Assembly (NCBI RefSeq): GCF_048066115.1
Contig: NZ_JBLTYX010000010.1
Coordinates: 124,001-188,000 of the forward strand
Origin: Niveispirillum sp048066115
GTDB lineage: Bacteria > Pseudomonadota > Alphaproteobacteria > Azospirillales > Azospirillaceae
Direction: 5' to 3'
Length of the DNA stretch: 64,000 nt
Below are positions 48,326 to 57,167 of this stretch, piece by piece. The position numbers and the translations under genes are program-made. How positions within the stretch are numbered: the first letter of the stretch is position 1; every line of letters begins with the position of its first letter. Under the pieces are notes generated by a model. That model searched no databases. It saw nothing but the letters and a program-made list of their open reading frames with translations, and was not told where the DNA came from.

Positions 48326-50278
48326 ATGGATGTGAACACGACGATCGACCGGGCCGTCGCCCTGCATCAGGGCGGTGACCTGGTCGGGGCGGAAGCGCTT
48401 TACCGCGACATCCTGGTGGCGGTGCCCGGTCTGGCCGATGTCCATTATCTGCTGGGCATGGCGCTGCTGGGCCAGGGGAAGGCGCCCGTCGCCGTGAAGG
48501 CCTTGCGCATGGCCCTGCGCCTGAAGCCGGGTGCGGGGGAATGGTGGTTCAATCTGGGCACGGCCCTGCGCCAGGCCGGGGAGGGGGAAGCGGCGCTGGA
48601 CGCTTTCGCCACCGCCGCCGACCGGTACGCCGGGGAGCCGGCCCGCCGGGCCGATGCCCTGGCCGAAAGCGGCGCCCTGCTGGCGGCCCGTGGTGACGGG
48701 GCGGGGGCGGAGCGGATGCTGCGCGAGGCGCTGTCCCTGGCGCCCGGGCATGCCGGGTCGCGGGGCAATCTTTCCGCCGTGCTGTACAACCGTTTCGCCG
48801 ATGCGGACAGCCTGGACCGTACCGATGCGGCGGCCGGCTTGGCCGAGGCCGCGCGCCTGACGCCGGACCGGGTGGCGATCTGGCATCGGCTGGGACTGGC
48901 GCATCTGCGGGCGGAACGGCCGGCCGCCGCACTGGAGGCGTTTGATACGGCCCTGGCGCGGGGTGGTGGTGGCGGCGCGTTGCTGCTGGCCCGTTCCGAT
49001 GCGCTGTCGGTGCTGGGGCGGTTCGAGGAGGCGCACGAGATGGCGGAACGTGCCGCCGCCATCCTGCCGCCGGATGAGACCGGGCCGCTGGTGGCCGGGG
49101 CGGTGGCGCTGCATGGGCTGGGGTTGCTTGGCGAGGCCGCGGATATGCTGCGCCGCGTGCTGGCCATCGATCCGGGTCATGTCGCGGGCCTGCTGAACCT
49201 GGGCAATGTGCTGGAGGACCAGGGCGACGGGGACGGTGCGGAGGAATGCTATCGCCGCCTCCTGGCCCGCGCCCCGAACCTGCCCGTCGCCCATTGGCAG
49301 CGTGCCCAGGCCCGGCTGCGGGCGGGTGACCTAGCGGAAGGCTGGCGTGAATATGAATGGCGCTGGCACATGCCGGGCTTCGGGCTGCCGGCGCCGCTGC
49401 GCGGCCTGCCCGTTTGGGACGGGGTCGCCGATCCGCCGGGCGGATGCCTGCTGGTCCATGCCGAACAGGGGCATGGTGACAGCCTGCAATTCATCCGCTA
49501 CGTCCCGATGCTGCGTGCCCGTGGCCTGGACCTGCATGTCCAGGTGCAGTCGGCCCTGGTGCGGTTGTTCCGCGACAGCCTGCCGGACGATATCGCCGTG
49601 GGGACGCTGGGCGATGCGGTGCCCGACGGCATCGCCTGCCGGTGCCCGCTGCTGGGCCTGCCACTGCGCCTGGGCACGGGCAGCCTGACGGACATCCCGG
49701 CCGACATTCCCTATCTGCGGGTGCCGGAGGTGCGGCGGATGCCGTGGCGGGCCCGGTTGCGGGACCTGCCGGGGCTGCGCGTGGGGCTGGTCTGGGCCGG
49801 CGACGGACGTGCCGGCGATCCACGTGCCGCCGCCACCGACCGCCGCCGCAGCCTGTCGCTGCCCCAACTGGCCCCCCTGCGCGATATACCGGGCATCAGT
49901 TGGGTCAGCCTGCAGAAGGGCCCCAAGGCCGCACAGGCGGCCGACGCCCCGTTCGCCATCGCCGACTGGACGGAGGAATTGTCGGATTTCGCCGATACCG
50001 CCGCCCTGGTCGCGGAACTGGATCTGGTCGTCGGTGTCGATACGGCGGTCATCCATCTGTCCGCCGCGCTGGGCCGGCCGACCTGGGTTCTGTCGCGCTT
50101 CGACGGCTGCTGGCGCTGGTTGCGCGACCGCGGGGACAACCCATGGTACCGCGAACTGCGCCTTTTTCGACAAGCCGTGTGGGGCGACTGGCGGCCGGCA
50201 ATCACCGAACTGGCGGATGGGCTGGCAAGGCATACATCCGAAAGTGCAAGTGAAGTCAAAGGGCGGAATCCAAAATGA
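48326..50278 (+). CDS. TPR-domain glycosyltransferase (FlmG-like) 2
   Basis: 650 residues. TPRs fill the first 340 residues. The C-terminal GT-B region is more complete than in the paralogue at 39154: GGCLLVHAEQGHGDSLQFIRYVPML, GLRVGLVWAGDG, ISWVSLQKGPKA, DFADTAALVAELDLVVGVDTAVIHLSAALGRPTWVLSRFDGCWRWL (with the GVDTAxxHLxxALGRP nucleotide-sugar motif). This is the FlmG/protein O-glycosyltransferase architecture. It lies close to the flagellin gene, so transfer of a nonulosonate to flagellin is the likely role. Confidence 0.88.
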   Translation: MDVNTTIDRAVALHQGGDLVGAEALYRDILVAVPGLADVHYLLGMALLGQGKAPVAVKALRMALRLKPGAGEWWFNLGTALRQAGEGEAALDAFATAADRYAGEPARRADALAESGALLAARGDGAGAERMLREALSLAPGHAGSRGNLSAVLYNRFADADSLDRTDAAAGLAEAARLTPDRVAIWHRLGLAHLRAERPAAALEAFDTALARGGGGGALLLARSDALSVLGRFEEAHEMAERAAAILPPDETGPLVAGAVALHGLGLLGEAADMLRRVLAIDPGHVAGLLNLGNVLEDQGDGDGAEECYRRLLARAPNLPVAHWQRAQARLRAGDLAEGWREYEWRWHMPGFGLPAPLRGLPVWDGVADPPGGCLLVHAEQGHGDSLQFIRYVPMLRARGLDLHVQVQSALVRLFRDSLPDDIAVGTLGDAVPDGIACRCPLLGLPLRLGTGSLTDIPADIPYLRVPEVRRMPWRARLRDLPGLRVGLVWAGDGRAGDPRAAATDRRRSLSLPQLAPLRDIPGISWVSLQKGPKAAQAADAPFAIADWTEELSDFADTAALVAELDLVVGVDTAVIHLSAALGRPTWVLSRFDGCWRWLRDRGDNPWYRELRLFRQAVWGDWRPAITELADGLARHTSESASEVKGRNPK

Positions 50279-50447
50279 AAATTCCGGATTCTCTGTGGCC
50301 GCTGAAATGAAAGGGCCCGCCTGTGGGGCCTGGCAACAGAGCTGGGACTCCCTTATGATTCAGCCTACTTGGCGGCGCTGAAGAATCCGTTTGCACGCCT
50401 TTGGGAACTAGGTTAATGTCATGGTCTGGAGAAGAAGGCTCACGGCC

Positions 50448-50926
50448 ATGCAGATCGAGGGGATCAGGAGTGTAGCGGCACCTATCGCGACCGCGGTTAC
50501 GCCCAGCAGCGCCGCGGCGGTAGAAGAGTCGACTCCGCCCCAAGCCATCCGGGCCAGCAGCCTTCCCTATATCAGTCCCGTCCTGCAATATGACAGCGAC
50601 GCCGCCGTGGCGGTCCTGATGTTCCGCGATGGCGGCAGCGGCGATGTGGAAAACCAGTATCCTTCCAAGCGGGTGGTGCGCGAGTACCAGTTGAGGGGCC
50701 GCGAGGGCCTTGTGCCGGACGCGGGAGAGGAGCGTGGTGGCGAAGCCTCTGCCGACAATCGCCTCCTGTCCTTGGCGCGCGGCAGTTTCGGTGTGGTTTC
50801 GACCAGCGGTACGCCGGGATTCGGTGTCTCGTCGGGGGCCGGTACCTCGCCCACCGTGGCGGCTTCGCCCACGGTCGCCATCGGCGGCGGCGGCACGGTG
50901 GTCAGCACAGTCAACTTCGTCGCCTG
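50448..50926 (+). CDS. FlaG-like small protein upstream of flagellin
   Basis: 159 residues from ATG 50448 with GAAGG nine bases ahead. The central motif YISPVLQYDSDAAVAVLMFRDGGSGDVENQYPSKRVVREYQ matches a group of small alphaproteobacterial proteins found beside flagellin genes, with the pattern FRDxxTGxVxxQYPS similar to FlaG. The N-terminus is Ala/Val/Ser-rich and the C-terminus is low-complexity Gly/Ser/Thr. The exact function is unknown. Confidence 0.68.
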
Positions 50927-51193
50927 ACCTTACTCTCTTTGATGCCGAATATTCCGATGCCGGAGCGCAGCCAGGGTATCCGGCATTTTATTTAATTGCG
51001 GGCGGGAGTTGTTCTGGCCCGTGGCGGGGAATTATTTGACGTCCGGTGACGCGTGCCGTGGGGTGGTAACCTGACCCTACGGATAGTCGAGCGCAAAGCC
51101 TGATTCAAACGGCTTGACTCTTTCCGGATAAGGGTGTTCCCTGCCCTTAACCCGAAAAATTCGGGTAGATCATACCTCCAAAGGAGAGACACT
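50927..51193. other. Flagellin upstream region
   Basis: 267 bases, no gene. It is AT-richer than average and must hold the flagellin promoter; no clean sigma-54 or sigma-28 element is seen, although CCGGATAAG near 51124 is a weak sigma-28-like -10. A short leader hairpin lies at 51150-51166. Confidence 0.5.
51150..51166 (+). promoter_or_regulatory. Hairpin in the flagellin mRNA leader
   Basis: ACCCGAA-AAA-TTCGGGT, seven-bp stem ending 28 bases before the flagellin ATG. FlbT, encoded at 53312, binds flagellin leaders in Caulobacter, so this is a possible target. Confidence 0.5.
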
Positions 51194-53089
51194 ATGTCTT
51201 CGAGTGACGTCAGCCTTACCGCTGGTATGCGGAACAACCTCCTCCTCCTGCAGAAGACCAACAAGCAGGTCGAGTCGATCCAGTCGCGTCTGGCGACGGG
51301 CAACAAGGTTAACAGCGCCCTTGACGGCCCCACCTCCTTCTTCGCCGCGAAGGGCCTGAACACCCGTGCCAGCGACCTGTCCAGCCTCAAGGAGGCGATG
51401 GGCCAGGGCATCAGCACGATCCAGGCCGGTGACAAGGGCATCACCGCCATCGAGGATCTGGTCGAGCAGGCCAAGGGCTTGACCACCACCGCCTATTCCA
51501 ACCTGGGCAATGACGCTGCTTCCATCTCGACCCGCAAGTCGCTGGCTGAGCAGTTCAACCGCATCAAGGAGCAGATCGACAAGATCGCTGGCGATAGCGG
51601 CTACCAGGGCAAGAACCTGCTGACCGGTAACGGTCTGACGCTGGACAGCACGTCTGAAAGCCGCGCCGAAGTGAACGCGCTGGAGGGTCTGTCGAACAGC
51701 CGCGTGACCAATGTGGTCAGCGCCGACACCTATTCGGTCAGCGTTTCCGGCACGGGCGCCATCAGCGCCGACCTGGAAGATATCGCCAAGGCCGAAGACA
51801 GCCGCGGCATCACCTCGCTGAAGGTTTCGGGCACCCTGTCCGCCACCGCCGGCAACTTCGCCGACATCAAGATCGAAATGCGCGGCAATAGCGGCCGTGA
51901 GCGTACCGCGGTTGTGACGGAGAATGGCGAGTCGCGTACCGTCAAGTTCTTCGACAACACCCAGTCCGCCACCGCCAGCAGCGTGACGGCCGGCAAGCCC
52001 GGTGGCGGCGGCGTCTCCGGCGTGTCGCAGGTTTCCAAGGTCACGATCGGTGGCGCCATCGAAGAGGGCGATACCTTCACGGCGACCGTGAACGGCCAGG
52101 CCTTCACCTACAAGGCCACTGCTGCCGACGTTTCCAGCGCTGATCCGGTTGATCGTCGCGAAGCCATCGCCACCGGCCTGCAGGCCGCGGTCGAGGCGGG
52201 TGTCGGTGCCACCGGTTCCAACCGCTTCACCATCGCCAGCGATGATGCCGACGGTGACGGCAGCAACGACGGCTTCACCATCACGTCGAACGACACGTCC
52301 GGCACGGGCACCAGCTTCTCCATCGGCGCCACCAGCACCAACACCGCCAGCAAGGCCGTGTCGATCACCTTCTCCTCGGGCACGTCGATCTCCTTCACGG
52401 TTGACCGCGCGCAGCTGGAAGCCCTGGGCACCTCGGCCAATGGCGCATCCACGATCGAGAAGAATGTCGACATCACTCTGTCGGCGACCAACCTGAACGG
52501 CGTGACGGTCGAACGCTCCGGCAACAATGCCCGCGGCGCCGGCAAGCTGGCCGATGGTGAGAACTCGCTGAACTTCGACAGCGGCACGGTCCGTGTCACG
52601 GTCGACAGCCAGACCGTCAAGGCCACCGCTTCGGCCAACTCGTCCGCCAACCTGACGACGGTGCAGCGTACCGACGCCAACACGGAAAACGACTTGGCCG
52701 TGCAGTTCAACGCGGACAACACGTCGAACATCCAGGTTGTCAGCCGCAACGTGACCTCGGGTGGTCAGGGCCTGCGCATCGACTATGCCCAGAACGATTT
52801 CCTGGATCGTTCGGACATCGACAAGGCCGTGGCCAGCCTGGACTTCGCGACCTCGACGCTGCGCAGCGCGTCGCAGGCCCTGTCCACGAACCTGAACGTC
52901 ATCCAGACCCGCGAAAGCTTCACCAGCGAGTTCTCCAACGTGCTGGTTGAAGGTTCCAACAAGATGGTCCAGGCCGACCAGAACGAGGAAGGTGCGAACC
53001 TGCTGCTGTTGCAGACCCGCCAGCAGCTGGGCACCATCTCCCTCTCCCTGGCCAACCAGGCCCAGCAGTCGATCCTGCGGCTGTTCTAA
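51194..53089 (+). CDS. Flagellin, large form
   Basis: 631 residues from ATG 51194, with AAGGAGAG ahead. The N-terminal D0/D1 (SSDVSLTAGMRNNLLLLQKTNKQVESIQSRLATGNKVNSALDGPTSFFAAKGLNTRASDLSSLKEAMGQGIS) and C-terminal D1/D0 (SDIDKAVASLDFATSTLRSASQALSTNLNVIQTRESF, LANQAQQSILRLF) coils are standard. The variable middle of about 400 residues has a beta unit IEEGDTFTATVNGQAFTYKATAADV that is shared with FlgE and FlgL. No other flagellin gene is in the window. It polymerises into the filament and is probably glycosylated by the FlmG-like enzymes. Confidence 0.96.
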   Translation: MSSSDVSLTAGMRNNLLLLQKTNKQVESIQSRLATGNKVNSALDGPTSFFAAKGLNTRASDLSSLKEAMGQGISTIQAGDKGITAIEDLVEQAKGLTTTAYSNLGNDAASISTRKSLAEQFNRIKEQIDKIAGDSGYQGKNLLTGNGLTLDSTSESRAEVNALEGLSNSRVTNVVSADTYSVSVSGTGAISADLEDIAKAEDSRGITSLKVSGTLSATAGNFADIKIEMRGNSGRERTAVVTENGESRTVKFFDNTQSATASSVTAGKPGGGGVSGVSQVSKVTIGGAIEEGDTFTATVNGQAFTYKATAADVSSADPVDRREAIATGLQAAVEAGVGATGSNRFTIASDDADGDGSNDGFTITSNDTSGTGTSFSIGATSTNTASKAVSITFSSGTSISFTVDRAQLEALGTSANGASTIEKNVDITLSATNLNGVTVERSGNNARGAGKLADGENSLNFDSGTVRVTVDSQTVKATASANSSANLTTVQRTDANTENDLAVQFNADNTSNIQVVSRNVTSGGQGLRIDYAQNDFLDRSDIDKAVASLDFATSTLRSASQALSTNLNVIQTRESFTSEFSNVLVEGSNKMVQADQNEEGANLLLLQTRQQLGTISLSLANQAQQSILRLF

Positions 53090-53111
53090 GCCTCAGGGCC
53101 GTAAGGCGAAG

Positions 53112-53140
53112 GGAACGGCGGGCCAAAAGCCCGCCGTTCC
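53112..53140 (+). terminator. Terminator-like hairpin after flagellin
   Basis: GGAACGGCGGGC-CAAAA-GCCCGCCGTTCC, a perfect 12-bp stem 22 bases past the flagellin stop. The T tract is weak (TGATTCT). Confidence 0.65.
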
Positions 53141-53311
53141 TGATTCTGGCCTCTCCCCTGCTTCCCGCTGTCGCCGAACCGGACCTGGGTCAAAAAGTTA
53201 CGGTGCCCGTATCCGTTTTTTCGTGACCAGCGGGGGGTGGGTGGCTTACTTCCTTGTTCTGCCCGGGGCGGCCGCGGCCATGTCTGGGCATATTGAAACG
53301 GGAATGCTGCC

Positions 53312-53773
53312 GTGCCTTTGAAACTTGTCCTGCGACCGGGGGAAAAGCTGATCGTGAACGGTGCCGTTCTGGGCGTCGGCGATCATCCGGTCTCGCTGTT
53401 CTTCTACAACAAGGTCAATTTCCTGCGCGGACGGGAAATCCTGAAGGAGGAGAACTGCGATACCATTGAAAAGAAGCTCTATTTCATCATCCAGCTGATC
53501 TACATCTTTCCCGAGGATGCCGAACTGAACCTGATCAAGTTCGGGATCATCCTGGAAGAGGCGCGGCTGTCCCATCCGGGCGAGGCGGCGCTGTTCGACG
53601 ATGTCCAGACGCTGGTTCAGACCGGGAATTATTATCGCGCGCTGAAAATCTGCCGGAAGCTGTTTCCGGCCGAGTCGGCGGCCCCGGCCTCCGACGCGGT
53701 GGAAAAGCCGGCCAAGACGCCGGTGGTGGTGACCAAGGTCCGCCGCCGCCCCGTGCTCAACCAGCCGGAATAA
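53312..53773 (+). CDS. flbT: Flagellum biosynthesis repressor FlbT
   Basis: 153 residues with the FlbT layout: MPLKLVLRPGEKLIVNGAVL, KVNFLRGREILKEEN (the family motif), YFIIQLIYIFPEDAELN and ALKICRKLFP near the end. FlbT binds flagellin mRNA leaders and lowers their stability or translation until the hook is built. Its location just after flagellin, opposite to the flaF gene at 38546, is usual for alphaproteobacteria. It converges on the acyl-synthase operon by 17 bases. Confidence 0.95.
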   Translation: MPLKLVLRPGEKLIVNGAVLGVGDHPVSLFFYNKVNFLRGREILKEENCDTIEKKLYFIIQLIYIFPEDAELNLIKFGIILEEARLSHPGEAALFDDVQTLVQTGNYYRALKICRKLFPAESAAPASDAVEKPAKTPVVVTKVRRRPVLNQPE

Positions 53774-54794
53774 TCTCTCCGCTGGCATTTACCAGGATGG
53801 TCCGGCAGACCCGCGCCGGGCCTGTCCGCCAGACGGTGGTACCCCAGGACCAGCCGACGCCGAAGCCGCACAACAGCAGGTTTCGCTCTCCGTCCGTCAA
53901 GGATGGGGCCAGTGCGTCCGTCATGGCCAGCGGAATGGTGGCGGAGCTGGTATTGCCGCGGTCGGCCAGGGCCAGGACCAACTGGTCCTCCCGCGCGCCG
54001 ATCTTGGCCCCCAGCCGGCGCAGCATCATCTCGTTCGCCTGGTGCAGCACGACATGGTCGATATCGGCGATGGTCCTGCCGGATGCCGCCAGGGTGGATG
54101 CTATGGCCTTCGGCACCTCGCGCAGGGTGAAGGCGAAGACCTGGGTGCCGTCCATGAACAGCAATGGGCCGTCCGGCTGCCGTGCCCCGCCGCCCGGCTG
54201 GATCAGATAGGGCCCGCCGGCCCCGTCGGTACCGACATCCACGGTCAGGGGGCCGGCATCGGCATCCCATTCCAGCGCCGTCACCGTACCGGCATCGCCG
54301 AACAGCGGGGCCACGGACCGGTCCTGTGGGTCCAGGGTACGGCTGGTCGTGTCGCCGGCCACCAGCAGGGCCCGGCCGCGTCCCATGCTGGACAGCAGCG
54401 ATGCCGCCAGCCACAGGCCGTACACATAGCCGGAACAGCCGAGGCCCACATCGAAGGCGGCGCATTGCCGGCCCAGCCCCAGGCGGTTCTGCAGCAGGCA
54501 GGCGGTGGCGGGCAGGGGATGGTCGGGCGTCTGGGTAACGCAGATCAGCAGGTCGACCGAATCGGATGCCCAGCCCAGCCCGTCCAGCAGTTCCCTGGCT
54601 GCCGGTAGGGCCAGGTCGGACATGCATTGGCCGGGGGCGGCGATATGGCGGCGCCGGATGCCCGTGGCGGCGGCGATGCGTTCGGCCTGTTCCGCCCCGA
54701 ACCGGGCGGCCAGATGCGTCACATCCTCCACGCCTGTGGGCAGGGCCGAGACGATGCCGCGAAGGGCGATGCCGTTGATGCTTGCCTGGGCCAT
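53757..54794 (-). CDS. 3-oxoacyl-ACP synthase III-like (FabH/KAS III) condensing enzyme
   Basis: 345 residues from ATG 54794. The KAS III catalytic triad is visible: Cys120 in DVGLGCSGYVYGL, His in HVVLHQANEMM and Asn in RGNTSSATIPLAM. It joins an acetyl- or acyl-CoA starter to malonyl-ACP. It is the last gene of a minus-strand operon with an SDR, two acyl carrier proteins, an adenylating ligase and nonulosonate enzymes, so the acyl product is likely for modifying a surface sugar rather than for membrane lipids. FabH duplicates of this sort occur in specialised clusters. Confidence 0.9.
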   Translation of the reverse strand: MAQASINGIALRGIVSALPTGVEDVTHLAARFGAEQAERIAAATGIRRRHIAAPGQCMSDLALPAARELLDGLGWASDSVDLLICVTQTPDHPLPATACLLQNRLGLGRQCAAFDVGLGCSGYVYGLWLAASLLSSMGRGRALLVAGDTTSRTLDPQDRSVAPLFGDAGTVTALEWDADAGPLTVDVGTDGAGGPYLIQPGGGARQPDGPLLFMDGTQVFAFTLREVPKAIASTLAASGRTIADIDHVVLHQANEMMLRRLGAKIGAREDQLVLALADRGNTSSATIPLAMTDALAPSLTDGERNLLLCGFGVGWSWGTTVWRTGPARVCRTILVNASGEIIPAG

Positions 54795-54810
54795 GCGCCG
54801 TGCCTTTCCC

Positions 54811-55539
54811 TCAGCAGGTGATACCGCCATCGATGGTCAGGGTCTGGCCGGTGATATAGGCGCCGCCATTGCCCAGCAGGAACAGGATGGCGGGTGCCAC
54901 GTCCGCCGCCGTGCCCAGCCGACCCAGGGGCGTGCGCCGCACAATCTGGTCGCGCTGTCCGGCCGACAGGGTGCCCGACATTTCGGTGTCCAGATAGCCG
55001 GGCGCCACACTGTTCACGGTGATCTGCCGCCGCCCCACCTCGCGCGCCAGGGCACGGGTCAACCCGTCCAGCCCGGCCTTGGTCGCGGCATAGGCGGCAA
55101 GGCCGGTATAGCCGCGCTGGCCGATGATGGAGGAGATGTTGATGATCCGCCCGCCACCCGGCCGCGACAGCATGTGGCGCAGCACGCCGCGCGCCACCTG
55201 GATGGCACCGGTCAGGTTGGTCTGGATGAGATGGTCCACCTCCACCAGCGGCAGGGTGGCCAGGATACCCTCGCGTGCGATGCCGGCATTGTTGATCAGG
55301 CCCCAGGGGGCACCGAAACGCTGCACCGTGGCATCGATGAAGGCTTGGGTAGAGGCAGCATTGCCAATATCCGCCTGTTGCCAGAACAGGCGATCGGGAT
55401 GGACTTCCAGCAGGCCGGGCAGGGTATCGCCCAGGCTGCGGCTGCAGGTCGAAACGCTGTAGCCGGCCTCCAGCAAACTGCGGGTGATGGCAAGGCCGAG
55501 ACCACGGCTGCCGCCGGTGACGATGACGAGACGGCTCAT
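54811..55539 (-). CDS. SDR-family oxidoreductase (FabG-like)
   Basis: 242 residues. TGGSRGLG (residues 8-15) is the NADP-binding glycine motif, with NNAG at about 88-91, and the catalytic Ser and YAATK pair (IINISSIIGQRGYTGLAAYAATKAG). This is a classical 3-oxoacyl-ACP reductase layout. It would reduce the 3-keto group made by the neighbouring KAS III to a 3-hydroxyacyl-ACP. It overlaps the ligase gene upstream by four bases. Confidence 0.9.
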   Translation of the reverse strand: MSRLVIVTGGSRGLGLAITRSLLEAGYSVSTCSRSLGDTLPGLLEVHPDRLFWQQADIGNAASTQAFIDATVQRFGAPWGLINNAGIAREGILATLPLVEVDHLIQTNLTGAIQVARGVLRHMLSRPGGGRIINISSIIGQRGYTGLAAYAATKAGLDGLTRALAREVGRRQITVNSVAPGYLDTEMSGTLSAGQRDQIVRRTPLGRLGTAADVAPAILFLLGNGGAYITGQTLTIDGGITC

Positions 55540-56690
55540 GCTTCCTCCGCGATGCGACGTTTCTTGCCGGCCGCCGACAAGGGCAGGGTTTCAACCAGAC
55601 GCAGCCGGCGGGGCCTTGCGGCGGTCGGCAGGTCGGCCAGGGCCTGGTTTACCCGTGTCCGCCAGCCATCGTCACCCTGCCAGTCCGGGGCGACGATATC
55701 GGCGGCCAGGATGGCGCCGGTGATGGGGTTGGGGATGCCATAGACCAATGCGTCGGTGATACCGCGCAGGGACAGCAGCCGGTTTTCGGCCAACGCCGGA
55801 TTTACCTTGGCGCCGCCGACATTGACGACAAAATCATTCCGGCCACGGAATAGAACCCGGTTTCCAACAATCTCTACGAGGTCGCCGGTATCCTGCCAGT
55901 CGTCGGCAAATCGCACCTGAAGCATATCATTCCATATCCGGAATGAATATCGGCCGGGTGGTTGCGACAGCCAGGCGGCGGGGAATCCTTCGCGGCCGTC
56001 CGGGACGGTGAACAGCCTTCCCAGTTCCGTGCTGGCATAGATGCAGCGGATCGGCACGCCGGGAAAGCGGCTGGCCAGCGCATCCAGCAGGGCCTGATCC
56101 ACCGCTTCTCCGCCGAGCGTGATGCGGGTGAGCGACGGGGTGGCATTGGATAGCAACAGCATGCGCCAGAAGCTGGGTGTGGCACTGATGTGGGTGGCAT
56201 GCCCGTCAACGGCCAGCCGGGCCAGTCCCGCCGCATCCATGTCGGGATCGGCCAGCAGCACGCCGCCACCGGCCAAGGCGGTCAGCAGCACCTGCAGCCC
56301 GGCGAATCCACAGGCATCGTAGGTCAGCAGCCAGCGCCCGCCATCTCCGCCGCGTGGGGCCTCGATCCCGGACAGGACGGAGGCGAAGGAACGGGCGATG
56401 CGCTTGGGCGTGCCGGTGGTGCCGGAGGTTTCCAGGAGCAGTAGCGGACCCGTCTCCACCATGCTTTCCGGGGCCGGCAAGCCACCGCGCAGCAGGGCGA
56501 TGGGCATTCCCCGTTCCCATCCGGCCACCAGGGCCGAGACCAGCCCGGGCAAGTCATGGCCATCGGCGACCAATGGTTCCGCAGGCAGGCACGCCGCCTT
56601 CGCCGCCAGCGCCGGCCATGCCCACTCCCGGCCGCCAATGATCAGGCGGAAGGCAGGGTTGATCCAGGATGGGGCAGGGTGGTGGCGCAT
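55536..56690 (-). CDS. Acyl-adenylating ligase (ANL family), short form
   Basis: 384 residues from ATG 56690; typical acyl-CoA/ACP ligases have about 500. The ATP core motifs are kept: P-loop LLLLETSGTTGTPKRIARS, A5-like YASTELGRLF, DTGDLVEIVGNRVLFRGRNDFVVNVGGAKVNPA and the catalytic Lys region LPLSAAGKKRRIAEEA. The N-terminal part is reduced. It probably activates a short acid and loads it onto an acyl carrier protein in this operon. Frame and start agree with the surrounding tight spacing. Confidence 0.88.
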   Translation of the reverse strand: MRHHPAPSWINPAFRLIIGGREWAWPALAAKAACLPAEPLVADGHDLPGLVSALVAGWERGMPIALLRGGLPAPESMVETGPLLLLETSGTTGTPKRIARSFASVLSGIEAPRGGDGGRWLLTYDACGFAGLQVLLTALAGGGVLLADPDMDAAGLARLAVDGHATHISATPSFWRMLLLSNATPSLTRITLGGEAVDQALLDALASRFPGVPIRCIYASTELGRLFTVPDGREGFPAAWLSQPPGRYSFRIWNDMLQVRFADDWQDTGDLVEIVGNRVLFRGRNDFVVNVGGAKVNPALAENRLLSLRGITDALVYGIPNPITGAILAADIVAPDWQGDDGWRTRVNQALADLPTAARPRRLRLVETLPLSAAGKKRRIAEEA

Positions 56691-56731
56691 GGCACCATCA
56701 TGCGTCAGCGCGGGGCGGCAATCCAAGGACT

Positions 56732-56911
56732 TCAGCCGCCCTTGACGGCGATCCAGGCCCAGATGACGCCGCCGATGAAGCCCAGCAACCCAGTGACGAT
56801 GCCCAGACCCCAGAGGAATTGCTTGAACTCCCCCTGTTTCCAGGCGCTGCGGGCCAGGAGCAGCAGATAGAGGACGACGAAACCGCCGATCCATTCCCAG
56901 GGGGTGGGCAT
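56732..56911 (-). CDS. Small two-helix membrane protein
   Basis: 59 residues from ATG 56911: MPTPWEWIGGFVVLYLLLLARSAWKQGEFKQFLWGLGIVTGLLGFIGGVIWAWIAVKGG. It has two hydrophobic helices joined by a short polar loop. It lies in the acyl operon between the ligase and an acyl carrier protein, so it may anchor the acyl machinery. No family known. Confidence 0.68.
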   Translation of the reverse strand: MPTPWEWIGGFVVLYLLLLARSAWKQGEFKQFLWGLGIVTGLLGFIGGVIWAWIAVKGG

Positions 56912-56915
56912 CGGG

Positions 56916-57167
56916 TCACGCCGCCGCGTAGAGGGCGGCCAGCTCACCGGCCGTATTGAACTGGCGGAAGCCCTGACGGAACGGGTCCTTGCCCGTCACC
57001 CCTTCCAGCGCCACGATCAAGGTGGCCAGATCCAGGCTGTCGAACGGCAGGGGACCGTCCAGGAAGGCGGTATCGGCCGTCACCGGTGCCGCGGCCTCCC
57101 CCTTTTCGGCCAGGATGCGGGCCGTCTCGCGCGCGATCAGGTCCAGCATGGCGTGCGTGTCGGTCAA
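56916..57167 (-). CDS. Acyl carrier protein 1
   Basis: 83 residues from TTG 57167, which overlaps the hydrolase stop and has GGAG six bases ahead; the ATG at 57149 has no ribosome site. The phosphopantetheine serine is in FDSLDLATLIVALE (DSL motif). It is acidic and helical, as expected. With a second carrier protein (57996) in the operon, two different acyl chains may be carried. Confidence 0.85.
   Translation of the reverse strand: MTDTHAMLDLIARETARILAEKGEAAAPVTADTAFLDGPLPFDSLDLATLIVALEGVTGKDPFRQGFRQFNTAGELAALYAAA

Noticed and set aside
53091..53106. Iteron-like CCTTACGGCCCTGAGG (reverse) just after the flagellin stop
   Set aside because: Differs from the consensus in the G tract and lies 35 kb from the origin; treated as chance.
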